Positions 27,548 to 36,867 are shown, numbered from the stretch's first letter. The stretch is DNA of 64,000 nucleotides from Wolbachia endosymbiont (group A) of Anomoia purmunda (GCF_947251545.1 NZ_OX366362.1:1-64000), one strand, 5' to 3'. Notes: generated by a model not told the origin, from the letters alone. Numbers and translations are program-made.

Positions 27548-28378
27548 TTAATCCCTCAATATTTCATTTATAGAGGTTTTCGATCTCGTCTTTTCATCCA
27601 CTTTTTTTACTATGACTGCACAATAGGTTGAAATGTTATTTTTAGATGGAATAGACCCTGGTATCACTACAGAATAAGGCGGCACTTCGCCATAAAATAC
27701 CTTGCTAGTTTCTCTATCAATAATTTTTGTTGACGCTCCAATAAACACACCCATGCCAAGGACTGATCCTTCTCTCACTACCACACCCTCGGCCACCTCG
27801 CTACGCGCTCCAATAAAGCAATTATCCTCTATAATGACAGGTGAAGCTTGAATAGGCTCAAGGACTCCACCTATTCCCACTCCACCGGAAATATGGCAAT
27901 TTTTTCCTATTTGCGCACAGCTACCAATCGTTGACCAGGTATCTATCATTGTTCCTGAATCAACATATGCACCAACGTTGATAAAACTTGGCATTAGAAT
28001 AACATTTGTACCTATATAAGCAGATCGGCGAACAAAACACACAGGAACTGCTCTAATTTTTAACCGGTGAAATTTCTCCTCATTCCATTCACTAAACTTG
28101 TTACCGATCTTGTCAAACCAGCAATTGGTATTGTCTATTATTTTGTTTTCTTCAGTGAGAAAATGTAATAATATTGCCTGCTTTATCCACTTATGTATTA
28201 CCCATTCTCCACTTGATAGCTTTTCTGCTACTCTAATTTTACCACTATCAAGGAGCTCTATTACCTCTTTAATTGCTATTTTTGCTGTTTTCTTTAGATT
28301 ACAGTCATTAAATTTTTCTCTATTTTTCCAAATATCTTCTATCTCACTCTGTGTTTTTTTTAGTTGCAAACCTTCCAT
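27548..28378 (-). CDS. dapD: Tetrahydrodipicolinate N-succinyltransferase
   Basis: Succinylates tetrahydrodipicolinate in the diaminopimelate/lysine pathway, feeding lipid II. The 276 residues have an N-terminal helical domain ([11 protein letters not shown]) and a left-handed beta-helix of hexapeptides with family motifs [50 protein letters not shown] and [19 protein letters not shown]. Length is standard. lysC and asd elsewhere in the window are earlier steps of the same pathway. Confidence 0.97.
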   Translation of the reverse strand: MEGLQLKKTQSEIEDIWKNREKFNDCNLKKTAKIAIKEVIELLDSGKIRVAEKLSSGEWVIHKWIKQAILLHFLTEENKIIDNTNCWFDKIGNKFSEWNEEKFHRLKIRAVPVCFVRRSAYIGTNVILMPSFINVGAYVDSGTMIDTWSTIGSCAQIGKNCHISGGVGIGGVLEPIQASPVIIEDNCFIGARSEVAEGVVVREGSVLGMGVFIGASTKIIDRETSKVFYGEVPPYSVVIPGSIPSKNNISTYCAVIVKKVDEKTRSKTSINEILRD

Positions 28379-28453
28379 TTGTTATATATATATTGATATT
28401 AAATTTGTAGCTCTGTATCATTTGAGCTTGTTACTACTTTATATGTAAGTGTT

Positions 28454-28882
28454 ATGAAAATACAATGTAATAGTTGTACTAAAACTTACTTAGTATCCCC
28501 CGAGCAAATTGGTGCATCTGGAAGAAAGGTAAAGTGTACGAATTGCAATCACATATGGCATGAATACCTAGAAGAAGTGTCAAACAAATCGCACTCTGCT
28601 AATATACAGGAAAAAAAAGTTAGCGGAAGGAATTTTTTACAAAATCTAGCATTTACCACTCTAGTTTTTGCAACAGCTACAGGGTTATGCGTCGTAATTG
28701 CTAATGGCATCTTTCCTAGAGAGATGAACAAAGCATACAAAACGATCAGTTTATATAAAGATTCAATAAGCTATAAATTAGGGTACAAAAAAGAACAAAC
28801 AGAAAGTCCAAATGTAAAAGAACTTGCTGTAAATAAGTTTTATCAAGACTACCTTTTTTTATCTAATTTAAGATCTAGTTAA
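28454..28882 (+). CDS. Zinc-ribbon single-TM protein (MJ0042-type)
   Basis: 142 residues beginning with a zinc ribbon, IQCNSCTKTYLVSPEQIGA ... VKCTNCNHIWH, which matches the CxxC...CxxC pattern of the MJ0042/zinc_ribbon_5 family. One hydrophobic segment (about residues 58-82, TTLVFATATGLCVVIANGI) follows, then a short polar C-terminal domain. Alpha-proteobacterial proteins of this type are small and uncharacterised. The start is the ATG directly before the ribbon. Confidence 0.82.
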   Translation: MKIQCNSCTKTYLVSPEQIGASGRKVKCTNCNHIWHEYLEEVSNKSHSANIQEKKVSGRNFLQNLAFTTLVFATATGLCVVIANGIFPREMNKAYKTISLYKDSISYKLGYKKEQTESPNVKELAVNKFYQDYLFLSNLRSS

Positions 28883-28976
28883 ATAGGCATACCGATATCG
28901 GTCTCTAGTTACTCAGATGGTGTTTAGGGTGACAGAGTTTTAAAAATAAGTTATTTTTTAGCAAAAAAAGCAGCTC

Positions 28977-29657
28977 ATGAGTATTAAAATTGCACCTTCT
29001 ATACTTTCAGCAGACTTTGCAAAATTAGGGGAAGAAGTAAGAAAAATTAGCGATTTAGGTGTGGATTACATACACATAGACGTTATGGATGGGAATTTCG
29101 TTCCAAATATTACAATTGGTCCTAGCGTTGTCTCTGCAATACGTAAATATAGCAATCTTCCTTTTGATGTGCATTTAATGGTCAAATCTCCTGGTAACCA
29201 CATTGAAAGCTTTATAAATGCTGGTGCTGATATTATCACTGTACATGCAGAAGCAGAGACACACCTTGAGAGGTTGATAAGAAAGATAAAGTCATACAAA
29301 AATGTAAACGACGAAAAAAAACCGATTCAAGTTGGAGTTTCAATTGTTCCTTCAACTTCTCCAAGTGTGCTTGAATACATAATACATGAGCTAGATATTG
29401 TGCTGATTATGACAGTCAACCCTGGCTTTGGAGGACAGGAATTCATTCATTCACAGTTGAACAAGATATCTACTATAAAAAAAATGATACAAGAGCGTAA
29501 CCTTAAAACACAAATTTCAGTAGATGGTGGAATTAACTTTTTTAACGCAGCTGATATAATAAAAGCAGGTGCAGATATTTTAGTTGCGGGATCGGCGATA
29601 TTCAAGGCTGAAGATATTAAGAAGGCCGTAAACGATCTTAAAAATCTATTGTTGTGA
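28977..29657 (+). CDS. rpe: Ribulose-phosphate 3-epimerase
   Basis: Interconverts ribulose-5-P and xylulose-5-P in the non-oxidative pentose phosphate pathway. The 226-residue TIM barrel has IKIAPSILSADFAKLGEEV at the N-terminus, the metal/active-site HIDVMDGNFVPNITIGP and DVHLMVKSP, VNPGFGGQEF, and the phosphate-binding DGGINFFNA and VAGSAIF. All family landmarks are present. Confidence 0.97.
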   Translation: MSIKIAPSILSADFAKLGEEVRKISDLGVDYIHIDVMDGNFVPNITIGPSVVSAIRKYSNLPFDVHLMVKSPGNHIESFINAGADIITVHAEAETHLERLIRKIKSYKNVNDEKKPIQVGVSIVPSTSPSVLEYIIHELDIVLIMTVNPGFGGQEFIHSQLNKISTIKKMIQERNLKTQISVDGGINFFNAADIIKAGADILVAGSAIFKAEDIKKAVNDLKNLLL

Positions 29658-29660
29658 CCC

Positions 29661-29990
29661 TATATAGCTAAAGTGGCTCTACAATTTGAAAAACAACAAA
29701 TTCGTCATTCCGCTACTCGTTAGCGGAATCTATACCGCCCACAACTGTACGAACGTTGTGATTTGAGAATAATCTCCGCCAGGAAGGGTGTCATCCCAGT
29801 GCCCAGACACTGGGATCCAGAAAACTTAATTTTAAATAAGTACACCAGATAGCTGTATAATAAGAACTGGATTCCAGTGTCACGCACTGGAATGACATCA
29901 TTTATTATGCAACATCGTGTCACATTGCAACGTTCATACAGTTGTGGGCGGTATGACTAGGGAAACCTTTCTTGGGTTAGCTATAGCTAA
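29661..29990. repeat. Nested inverted-repeat element, copy 1
   Basis: Outer arms TATAGCTAA (29664) and TTAGCTATAG (29978). Inside them TCATTCCGCTACTCGTTAGC plus TATACCGC answer GCGGTATGAC. Inside these ACTGTACGAACGTTGTG answers CGTTCATACAGTTG. At the centre is an inverted pair of CCCAGTG palindromes around the spacer AATTTTAAATAAGTACACC. Two other copies are at 44147-44517 and 52931-53260. A further single palindrome (CCAGTGCTTGACACTGG) with part of the arm lies at 30001-30075. No gene is present. Confidence 0.85.
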
Positions 29991-30097
29991 CACCACAATT
30001 GTACTAACATTGTGATTTGAGAACAATCTTCACCAGAAAGGGTGTCATTCCAGTGCTTGACACTGGAATGACGAGAGGTAACGCAAGAAGTTTACTC

Positions 30098-32371
30098 TTA
30101 ATAAAAACCTGATGATGAATCATTATTACCAAATTTCGGCCTATTTCTGTTACTGAAACCAGAACGAGGACGAGGAGGCCTCTTATGGTAACTTCCTCCA
30201 GGTTTTCTATTAAATGAATTATTGTAATAATTATTCCTGTCATTTGGACCATCTTTCCTTTCCTCGTTGTAAAGCTCACCTTCAAAAAACTCTCCCGTCT
30301 CTTGATTAACCCGACGTCTTGACAACTTTGGACACCCACCTTTTTCGAAGTCAATTACTAGTGCTTTGAAAGTATCATCTTGTTTAAGTATGCTCTCTAT
30401 AGAATCTATGTGTTCATTAGCTACTTCACTTATGTGCATTTTTCCTTTTCTGCCATTAAGAAATTCAAGCTCTACAATAGACTTCTCTATTCTTACAACT
30501 TTGACATCAACTATAGAACCTTGTTCTAGTTCTGTTATTGAATCAATCATCATACTCTTTGCAATCTCAGCTTCAGTGCCACTTGTGGCAAAAACAGAAA
30601 CTTTACCATCATCTCCTATTTCAATTTTTGCATTACTTCTTTCACACACACTGCGTATATTTTTCCCCTTAGAACCTATAGCAGCAGAAATTTTGTCTTT
30701 ATCTATGTAAAATGATAACATCCTTGGTGCATGGTCTTTGACATCATCACTGTGTTCTGAAATCACTGCATTCATTTTTTCTAAAATATGTAATCTTCCA
30801 GCTTTTGCCTGTTCTAAAGATCTTTCAACAATTTCAAAGCTTATACCAGAAATTTTCATATCCATTTGTAGCGCCGTAACCCCTTCACTAGTTCCTGCTA
30901 CTTTAAAGTCCATATCACCAAGATAATCTTCATCACCCAATATATCAGAAAGTATCACATACTCGTCTTTATCTTTAATAAGGCCCATAGCAACTCCAGC
31001 AACAGGGGCCTTTATTGGCACACCTGTATCCATTAAAGCAAGAGAAGTCCCACAAACTGTTGCCATAGAAGAAGAACCATCAGACTCCAAAATTTCAGAC
31101 ACTACTCTTATTGTATAAGGAAATTCAGATTTATCGGGTAAAACAGGATGAATTGCTTTCCAAGCAAGTTTGCCATGACCGATTTCTCTTCTTCCTGGTG
31201 CACGTGCAGCAGAAGTTTCTCCAACAGCAAATGAGGGAAAGTTATAATGCAACATGAAATGCTCACGTCTATCCCCTTCAATATCATCCACAATTTGCTC
31301 ATCTTGAGTAGTGCCAAGAGCAGTAACAACCAGTGCCTGAGTATTGCCTCTTGTAAATAGTGCAGAACCGTGAGTTTTGGACAGAATATCAACTTCAACT
31401 TCTATCTGACGTATCTCATCATGCTTACGACCGTCTATCCTTACACCTTTCTTCCTAATTATTTCACGTACTAAAGATCTTTCAAAGTTTTTTACTGCAT
31501 ACGTAATTAACTTTTCGTCTTTTCCAGTTTCTTTAAGAGTATTCAATATATTCTCTCTGATCGCTTCTAAAGCTTGAACCCGCTCTTGTTTTACTGTTTG
31601 CAAATATGCTTTTTCAAAATCTTTACCGTATTTTTCGAGCTCTTGTGTTATATCTGATGTATCAATAGGAGCAAAGCTCTTAGGTTTATTGCCAATTGTA
31701 TCAGCAAACTCTTTTATGAGCTCAATGACAGGCTTAAGGTGTTCATGGCCAAATTTTATTGCATTAAAAACATTTTCTTCAGAGAGCTCTTTCACTTCTG
31801 ATTCAACCATTAAAATTGAATTTTCATCACCAGACAAAAACAGATCCAAGCTGCTTGCTTTCATCTCTTGAACAGAAGGGTTGAGTATATAGTTATTATT
31901 TTCATCACAACCAACCATCACTCCAGCTATAGTAAAGTGAAAAGGAACACCAGAAATTGCAAGAGCTGCAACAGCACCAATCAATGCTGGCACTTCAGGA
32001 GGATTGACTGTATCATAAGTTAATAGATTGCACACCACACTAACTTCATCATTAAATCCTTCTGGGAATAGTGGTCTTATACTTCTATCTATTACTCTTG
32101 AGATTAAAGTTTCTCTATCAGATGGCTTGCCTTCTCTTTTAAAGAACCCGCCAGGGATCTTACCCATGGCATAGCTTTTTGCGATAAACTGCACATTTAA
32201 AGGTAGGAAATCAACATTTTCTTCCTTCTTCTTACTTACAACGGTTACTAAAACAGAAGTATCACCGTAATTTACAACTACTGAACCATGAGCTTGGCGT
32301 GCTATTTTTCCTGTTTCTAAAGATAAGGCACGACCACCCCACTCTATAGATTTTTTTATAATTTTAAACAT
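30098..32371 (-). CDS. pnp: Polyribonucleotide nucleotidyltransferase
   Basis: 3'-5' phosphorolytic exoribonuclease of the RNA degradosome. The 757 residues hold two RNase PH domains (FNDEVSVVCNLLTYDTVNPP; GSALFTRGNTQALVVTALGT; APGRREIGHGKLAWKA), a KH domain (IDKDKISAAIGSKGKNIRSV, about 560) and an S1 domain (GSIVDVKVVRIEKSIVELEF). A low-complexity Asn/Arg/Gly/Pro tail (NRKPGGSYHKRPPRPRSGF) ends the protein. That tail is longer than in E. coli and might be a protein- or RNA-contact region. It follows rpsO by 14 bp, the conserved truB-rpsO-pnp order. Confidence 0.97.
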   Translation of the reverse strand: MFKIIKKSIEWGGRALSLETGKIARQAHGSVVVNYGDTSVLVTVVSKKKEENVDFLPLNVQFIAKSYAMGKIPGGFFKREGKPSDRETLISRVIDRSIRPLFPEGFNDEVSVVCNLLTYDTVNPPEVPALIGAVAALAISGVPFHFTIAGVMVGCDENNNYILNPSVQEMKASSLDLFLSGDENSILMVESEVKELSEENVFNAIKFGHEHLKPVIELIKEFADTIGNKPKSFAPIDTSDITQELEKYGKDFEKAYLQTVKQERVQALEAIRENILNTLKETGKDEKLITYAVKNFERSLVREIIRKKGVRIDGRKHDEIRQIEVEVDILSKTHGSALFTRGNTQALVVTALGTTQDEQIVDDIEGDRREHFMLHYNFPSFAVGETSAARAPGRREIGHGKLAWKAIHPVLPDKSEFPYTIRVVSEILESDGSSSMATVCGTSLALMDTGVPIKAPVAGVAMGLIKDKDEYVILSDILGDEDYLGDMDFKVAGTSEGVTALQMDMKISGISFEIVERSLEQAKAGRLHILEKMNAVISEHSDDVKDHAPRMLSFYIDKDKISAAIGSKGKNIRSVCERSNAKIEIGDDGKVSVFATSGTEAEIAKSMMIDSITELEQGSIVDVKVVRIEKSIVELEFLNGRKGKMHISEVANEHIDSIESILKQDDTFKALVIDFEKGGCPKLSRRRVNQETGEFFEGELYNEERKDGPNDRNNYYNNSFNRKPGGSYHKRPPRPRSGFSNRNRPKFGNNDSSSGFY

Positions 32372-32385
32372 ATTAAATTCCTCGA

Positions 32386-32658
32386 TTATTTTCTAATGCC
32401 TAACTTCTCTATTAATTCCTGATAGGCTTCATTACCAAATTTACGCTTTATATAATTTAAGTGCTTGCGTCTTCTACCTATCAATATAAGTAAACCACGC
32501 TTAGAGTGATGGTCATGCTTGTGCACTTTAAAATGCTCAGTTAAGTTACTGATCCTCTCGGTCAAAATTGCACATTGTACAAAAGATGAACCTGTATCAT
32601 CTTCTTTAATTGCATATATATTTATCAAACTCTTTTTCTTTTCGGATGTTATCGACAT
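32386..32658 (-). CDS. rpsO: 30S ribosomal protein S15
   Basis: Primary 16S rRNA-binding protein. 90 residues with the family core [40 protein letters not shown] and LNYIKRKFG. Start ATG 32658 gives an N-terminus slightly longer than the usual MSIT. Lies 12 bp downstream of the truB 3' remnant and 14 bp upstream of pnp. Confidence 0.97.
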   Translation of the reverse strand: MSITSEKKKSLINIYAIKEDDTGSSFVQCAILTERISNLTEHFKVHKHDHHSKRGLLILIGRRRKHLNYIKRKFGNEAYQELIEKLGIRK

Positions 32659-32670
32659 CTAAACCTCATT

Positions 32671-32931
32671 TTAAATATTAAAAACACGAATAGGTTTCAC
32701 ACAACCATAAATAAAACTGCAGATTGCAATAGGTACACTACCGACTATCGTACAACAAATATCATAATTCTTTAAATTACGCAAGTTATTTAATACAACT
32801 TCCTGACCTTTTCTGATTTTCCCCGCATCTTCTAGGGAAATTTCAACTTTGAACATCGATTTTAAAGCCGATTCAATGGGGATGACGAAACTTTTTGTAT
32901 TACTCCCTGTCACTCCATCATCTTCTGTCAT
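32671..32931 (-). pseudogene. truB: C-terminal fragment of truB, separated by an in-frame stop
   Basis: 86 codons from an ATG. After repeat-derived residues (MTEDDGVTGSNTKSF) comes VIPIESALKSMFKVEISLED ... IRKGQEVVLNN ... YGCVKPIRVFNI. This is the usual TruB C-terminal region (P-IESAL followed by a PUA-like end). It is in the same reading frame as the upstream truB part and is separated from it only by the TAG at 32941-32943 and three codons. It could be translated separately from its own ATG, or not at all. Its position directly before rpsO supports the identification. Confidence 0.75.
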
Positions 32932-32940
32932 TCTACCCCC

Positions 32941-33771
32941 CTATGTCATCCCATCCTCCGATGTCATCCCAGTGCTTGACACTGGGATCCAGCCTATTTC
33001 ATCACGAACATTGTTTTTGACATATGCTCCTAGAATCTTTTGTCCATTACATGATTTGTAAGTATTTGTATATCTGGATCCCAGTGTCAAGCACTGGGAT
33101 GACATCGGAGAGTAAGTTGTTGTGTTTTTTTTAGTAAGTTGCTCAATTGTCACTGATTCATTTTCTCTAAAATCACCTACCATAGTTCTTCTTAATTTTG
33201 TAATGTGTCCAAAACAATTTAATGCAATTCCAAGATCACGAGCAATTGATCTTACATATACACTACTACCGCACATCATAGAAAAATCTGCACTATTATT
33301 TATGGTGTCCACAGATATCAATTTCAGTTCATGTATTTTGACTTGTCGAGGCTTTATATTCACCTTTTGCCCACTTCTTGCCAATTTATACGCCTTTGCT
33401 CCTTTGATTTTTATTGCTGAAAATTGAGGAGGAGTCTGCTTAATCTCACCAATAAAATTTTTAATTGCATAATTTATTTGATTATATTGAGGTTCTATAG
33501 TGCTAGTTCTAATAATATCACCACCCAAATCATCCGTTGTTCTTTGTTCACCCCATTTTATTGTAAAATCGTATGCCTTTAAGTCACAAGATAAATACGG
33601 TATAGTTTTTGTTGCCTCGCCAAGAGCAATTGGCAGCACACCTGAAGCTAAAGGATCAAGTGTTCCCAGATGACCAGCCTTTTTTATCCCAAAAATCCTT
33701 TTAATTTGAGTTACAGCTTGTGCAGAACTAATTCCTATTGGTTTATCGAGATTCAGCCAACCATGTTTCAT
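32941..33771 (-). CDS. truB: tRNA pseudouridine-55 synthase, truncated by repeat-borne stop
   Basis: Makes pseudouridine 55 in the T-loop of tRNAs. The N-terminal part is intact: [20 protein letters not shown], and [20 protein letters not shown] with the catalytic aspartate, then [21 protein letters not shown] and [12 protein letters not shown]. After [10 protein letters not shown] the frame enters palindromic repeats (SSQCLTLGS ... [18 protein letters not shown]) and ends at a TAG. About 225 residues are true TruB and about 50 are repeat-encoded. The catalytic fold is probably complete, but the C-terminal RNA-binding part is lost to a separate fragment. Confidence 0.85.
   Translation of the reverse strand: MKHGWLNLDKPIGISSAQAVTQIKRIFGIKKAGHLGTLDPLASGVLPIALGEATKTIPYLSCDLKAYDFTIKWGEQRTTDDLGGDIIRTSTIEPQYNQINYAIKNFIGEIKQTPPQFSAIKIKGAKAYKLARSGQKVNIKPRQVKIHELKLISVDTINNSADFSMMCGSSVYVRSIARDLGIALNCFGHITKLRRTMVGDFRENESVTIEQLTKKNTTTYSPMSSQCLTLGSRYTNTYKSCNGQKILGAYVKNNVRDEIGWIPVSSTGMTSEDGMT
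32944..33116. repeat. Palindromic repeat pair inside truB
   Basis: GATGTCATCCCAGTGCTTGA near 32959 and GGATCCCAGTGTCAAGCACT near 33077 enclose an unusual spacer (CATATGCTCCTAGAATC, about 80 bp; type 4, seen only here). A short GATGTCATCCCATCCTCC-like half copy precedes it and contains the stop codon as read from the minus strand. Confidence 0.88.
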
Positions 33772-33913
33772 ATGTTAATTATATACAATTGGTAACAGTT
33801 TAGCTTGAAATATATACTTTAAATGATAATGATAATGTAAAAAATGGCTTGACCAACATGCATCTATTAACACATACTTAATCTTTAAATTAGTCTTATT
33901 TTAGGAGATTGTT

Positions 33914-34360
33914 ATGCCAAAATCAAGCATATGGAAGTGGGAAAACACTGCATCCATAACAAAAATGAGTATTGAAGGTACAGTTGCAGTTGCATCTTTA
34001 GCGGCAGCAATAACAACAATATTAATTGCTACTAAAGTAATTGCTGGACCTGCATCTTTAGCACTTATTGCTAGCCCTGCTGGAATTGCAGTTCTATTTA
34101 TTGCCGCTGTATATTTTGCTGCACAAGCTATTTCTTCATATCAGCAAATGAATGCAATGGAAGGCGCTAAGGGTAAAGATGGTGCTCCAGGTAAAGATGG
34201 TGCTCCAGGTAAAGATGGTGCTCCAGGTAAAGATGGTGCTCCAGGTACAATACTTTCTGACGATGATTTGAAAGGAAAAGTTAAAGCTTTCTTAGAAGAT
34301 CTTGATGTTATTGCACCATTTGATAACAAATACGCAGCTAAAGCCCAAATAGCTAGCTAA
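33914..34360 (+). CDS. Membrane protein with collagen-like repeats
   Basis: 148 residues. After a short polar start (MPKSSIWKWENTAS) there are one or two hydrophobic helices (GTVAVASLAAAITTILIAT, residues about 21-45, and SLALIASPAGIAVLFIAAVY, about 48-70). Four perfect GKDGAP hexapeptides follow at residues 87-110 (Gly-X-Y collagen-like triplets), then an acidic tail (DDDLKGKVKAFLEDLDVIAP). A good Shine-Dalgarno (TAGGAGA) lies before the ATG. A TTGACC / CATACT pair 18 bp apart near 33849-33878 might be its promoter. It ends with a clear terminator, so it is a monocistronic unit. Function unknown. Confidence 0.82.
   Translation: MPKSSIWKWENTASITKMSIEGTVAVASLAAAITTILIATKVIAGPASLALIASPAGIAVLFIAAVYFAAQAISSYQQMNAMEGAKGKDGAPGKDGAPGKDGAPGKDGAPGTILSDDDLKGKVKAFLEDLDVIAPFDNKYAAKAQIAS
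34172..34243 (+). repeat. 18-bp tandem repeat, four perfect copies
   Basis: Unit GGTAAAGATGGTGCTCCA repeated four times with no mismatch, encoding GKDGAP each time. Perfect identity suggests recent expansion and possible copy-number variation between strains. Confidence 0.95.
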
Positions 34361-34368
34361 ATAGCACA

Positions 34369-34398
34369 AGAGGTAGAGATGGTTCTGCCTCTTTTTTT
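34369..34398 (+). terminator. Rho-independent terminator after the collagen-like gene
   Basis: Stem AGAGGTAG (34369-34376) with CTGCCTCT (34385-34392), one G-T pair, 8-base loop, followed by a run of T to 34398. Confidence 0.75.
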
Positions 34399-34411
34399 CA
34401 TTTGAGAAGAG

Positions 34412-35668
34412 TTACGATAATCTATCCCACATCTCAACTATATCCTCATCAAAGTCTATTATCTCTGTTTTTTTGAACTGATAACATTCATTGATGGATT
34501 GAATCCCTAAATTTCCTACAAAAGGGATGGCATCATTGCCTAAAATTTTACCACTACGGCAGATTATCAACCTGTCGATTAAGTTATATTTTAATAATTC
34601 TGTTATTAACACTCCTCCGCCTTCAACTAATAACCTTGTTATACCAATTTCTGAAACAAGTTTTAATGCCATGTCTTTTAGGCAGACTTTGCCTGCATTA
34701 GATTCTTTTTGATCCGATGTCATTCCAGCGTGTGACGCTGGAATCCAGTTTTCATTATGCAATTGCTTGAAGTTTTCTGGATCCCAGTGTCTGGGCACTG
34801 GGATGACAGGAGAAGGCGTTGGAATGACAGGAGAGTGTGTTGGGGTGACATCTGGAATGACAGGAGGTTTGTGATTTGAATTGACTATCAAATAATTAAT
34901 GTTTTTTATTTTTCTCTCTATTTCTCTGTTTGTAATCACCCAAGTTGTTACTTTATCTGCAGTCTTTGCAATGTTATGCTCTTCCTTTAATCTCCCTTGG
35001 CTATCTATAATTAGCCTTATTGGCGATCTACTTCCGAGTCCTGGTAATCTGCAAGTTAAGAGTGGATCATCATTAATAAGAGTATTGCTGCCAATCATAA
35101 TTGCATCATATTTTGCTCTAAGCTCATGCACCCAATTTCTCGTATCTTCACTTGTTATCCATTTGCTATCGCCTGTAAATGTTGCGATTTTTCCGTCAAG
35201 AGATGTTGCGATTTTGCAAGCTATAAATGGTCTATGTAATTCTTTAGTGGTGAAAAAACCGACATTCAATTCTTCTGCCTCTTTTTGCATAATACCTTGC
35301 TCAACTTCAATTCCTGCTTCTTTCAGAGCTTTAATTCCTCCACCTGAAACTCTACTATCTGGGTCAATAGTTGCAATTACTACCCTTTTTACGCCAGCTT
35401 TTATGATTTTTGCAGTGCAAGGTCCCGTGACTCCATGATGACAACATGGCTCAAGAGTGATATATATAGTTGCGCCATGAGTTGAATCTTTAGCGTTTTG
35501 CAAAGCGACTACCTCCGCATGCGGACGCCCACCAATCCCTGTGTATCCCTCACTAACAATTGTACCATCCTTTACAATAACACACCCGACAGCAGGATTT
35601 GGTGCAACATTTCCAAGATTTTTTTCTGCAAGCCTTAATGCAATTGACATGAAATGATCATCAATCAT
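34412..35668 (-). CDS. ribD: Riboflavin biosynthesis deaminase/reductase with repeat insert
   Basis: Bifunctional enzyme for steps two and three of riboflavin synthesis. The deaminase domain has the zinc motifs GRPHAEVVALQNA and LEPCCHHGVTGPCT, with GVKRVVIATIDPD. The reductase domain starts at FIACKIATSLDGKIATFTGD, with RAKYDAIMIGSNTLINDDPL. Residues about 268-318 (PPVIPDVTPTHSPVIPTPS ... NWIPASHAGMTS) are encoded by palindromic repeats. The domain then resumes with LVSEIGITRLLVEGGGVLIT. Total 418 residues, near 367 without the insert, which is normal. The start overlaps the dgt stop by one base (TAATG), indicating coupling. Confidence 0.93.
   Translation of the reverse strand: MIDDHFMSIALRLAEKNLGNVAPNPAVGCVIVKDGTIVSEGYTGIGGRPHAEVVALQNAKDSTHGATIYITLEPCCHHGVTGPCTAKIIKAGVKRVVIATIDPDSRVSGGGIKALKEAGIEVEQGIMQKEAEELNVGFFTTKELHRPFIACKIATSLDGKIATFTGDSKWITSEDTRNWVHELRAKYDAIMIGSNTLINDDPLLTCRLPGLGSRSPIRLIIDSQGRLKEEHNIAKTADKVTTWVITNREIERKIKNINYLIVNSNHKPPVIPDVTPTHSPVIPTPSPVIPVPRHWDPENFKQLHNENWIPASHAGMTSDQKESNAGKVCLKDMALKLVSEIGITRLLVEGGGVLITELLKYNLIDRLIICRSGKILGNDAIPFVGNLGIQSINECYQFKKTEIIDFDEDIVEMWDRLS
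34715..34870. repeat. Palindromic repeats inside ribD
   Basis: CATTCCAGCGTGTGACGCTGG (34721-34741), a short type 2-like spacer (CATTATGCAATTGCTTGAAG), GGATCCCAGTGTCTGGGCAC, then three short tails each ending GGAATGACAGGAG or similar. The minus-strand frame used by ribD reads through without a stop. Confidence 0.88.
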
Positions 35669-36867
35669 TAGAAAGAAGTCATTTCATAGGAGGTATCAAA
35701 AATTCTTCTGTGCTCGTGTATAGCAAATCTATCTGTCATACCTGAGATATAGTCACATATTATTACTGAACGCTGAGATTCACAAGCGAGTTTACTCCAC
35801 TCTGTGGGAAGTAATCCTGGGTTTTCATAAAAACATTGAAAGAGTTCCTGTATTATGCGTTTTGCTTTGTTCATCGTTCTACTCAGTTTATAGCTTCTGT
35901 ATATTTTCTCCATGTTGAATCTTTTCATTTCTTTTGTAGCATTCGCAACTTCTGGTGAAAATGTGACTAGCATTTTATTTAGACTTCTTACGTCTTCTAC
36001 GCTTTTTATTTTGTGATCTTCAATGTTTCTTTCAGTCTGAGAAACAACATCACTTATCATAGTTCCTATAGTTCCACTCAGTGATTCATGTATGAGTTTG
36101 CTCTGAGGCAATTCTGAATATCTGCTCCTTATGTCTTTAAACATTTTTCCAATTAAAGGGACATTCAGCAAATCTTCGATGGTTACTAAATTCGCCCTGA
36201 GTGCATCATCAAGATCGTGAACACTGTAAGCAATATCATCGGCAATTGAAGCAACTTGCGCTTCAATGCTTGAAAATTCTTCAAGTTTTAGATCATATTT
36301 TTTGTTGTATTCTAGCAATAGCTGATTATTTGTGTGAGATACTGCATTCTGACCAAGCAAGGGACCGTTATGCTTTGCAACTCCTTCAATCACCTCCCAA
36401 CTTAGATTCATACCATCAAAGTCAGCGTGTTTTTGTTCGAGGTAAGTTAAAATCCTTATAGCTTGAACATTATGATCAAACTCATACTTCTCGTTATCAA
36501 GATTCAAATCTTGAACTGATTTCTTTAGAGCATCTTCACCTGCATGACCAAATGGAGGATGACCAAGATCATGTGCGAGCGCTATGCATTCAGTGATATC
36601 CTCATTTAAGCCAAGTCTACGCGCAATGGACCTTGCAATTTGTGCAACTTCAAGGCTATGAGTAAGCCGAGTGCGATAGTAGTCGTGCTCATAATTGATA
36701 AAAACTTGTGTTTTGTACTCCAATTTTCTAAACGCATTAGAGTGAATGATACGGTCCCTATCGCGCTGAAAGCAGCTGCGATTCTCATCTTCTGGCTCTT
36801 TGAAGTATCTCCCTTTTGTTTTGCTTGGAAAACATGCATAATTTAATAGAAAATTATTGTTTGACAT
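35668..36867 (-). CDS. dgt: dGTP triphosphohydrolase-like protein
   Basis: HD-domain enzyme hydrolysing dGTP (or dNTPs) to the nucleoside and triphosphate. The 399 residues contain RDRDRIIHSNAFRKLEYKTQ, TRLTHSLEVAQIARSIARRL (first metal histidine), IALAHDLGHPPFGHAGEDAL (HD pair), HNGPLLG and QVASIADDIAYSVHDLDDAL, in family order. Length is typical of the alpha-proteobacterial type. First gene of a dgt-ribD pair. Confidence 0.94.
   Translation of the reverse strand: MSNNNFLLNYACFPSKTKGRYFKEPEDENRSCFQRDRDRIIHSNAFRKLEYKTQVFINYEHDYYRTRLTHSLEVAQIARSIARRLGLNEDITECIALAHDLGHPPFGHAGEDALKKSVQDLNLDNEKYEFDHNVQAIRILTYLEQKHADFDGMNLSWEVIEGVAKHNGPLLGQNAVSHTNNQLLLEYNKKYDLKLEEFSSIEAQVASIADDIAYSVHDLDDALRANLVTIEDLLNVPLIGKMFKDIRSRYSELPQSKLIHESLSGTIGTMISDVVSQTERNIEDHKIKSVEDVRSLNKMLVTFSPEVANATKEMKRFNMEKIYRSYKLSRTMNKAKRIIQELFQCFYENPGLLPTEWSKLACESQRSVIICDYISGMTDRFAIHEHRRIFDTSYEMTSF

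Noticed and set aside
30004..30354. 116-codon minus-strand frame overlapping the end of pnp
   Set aside because: It overlaps pnp in another frame and runs through the repeat downstream; no coding character.
34899..35438. 179-codon plus-strand frame opposite ribD
   Set aside because: It lies entirely antisense to a clear ribD reductase/deaminase region, and its product is low-complexity and hydrophobic with no family features; it is a shadow of the real gene.
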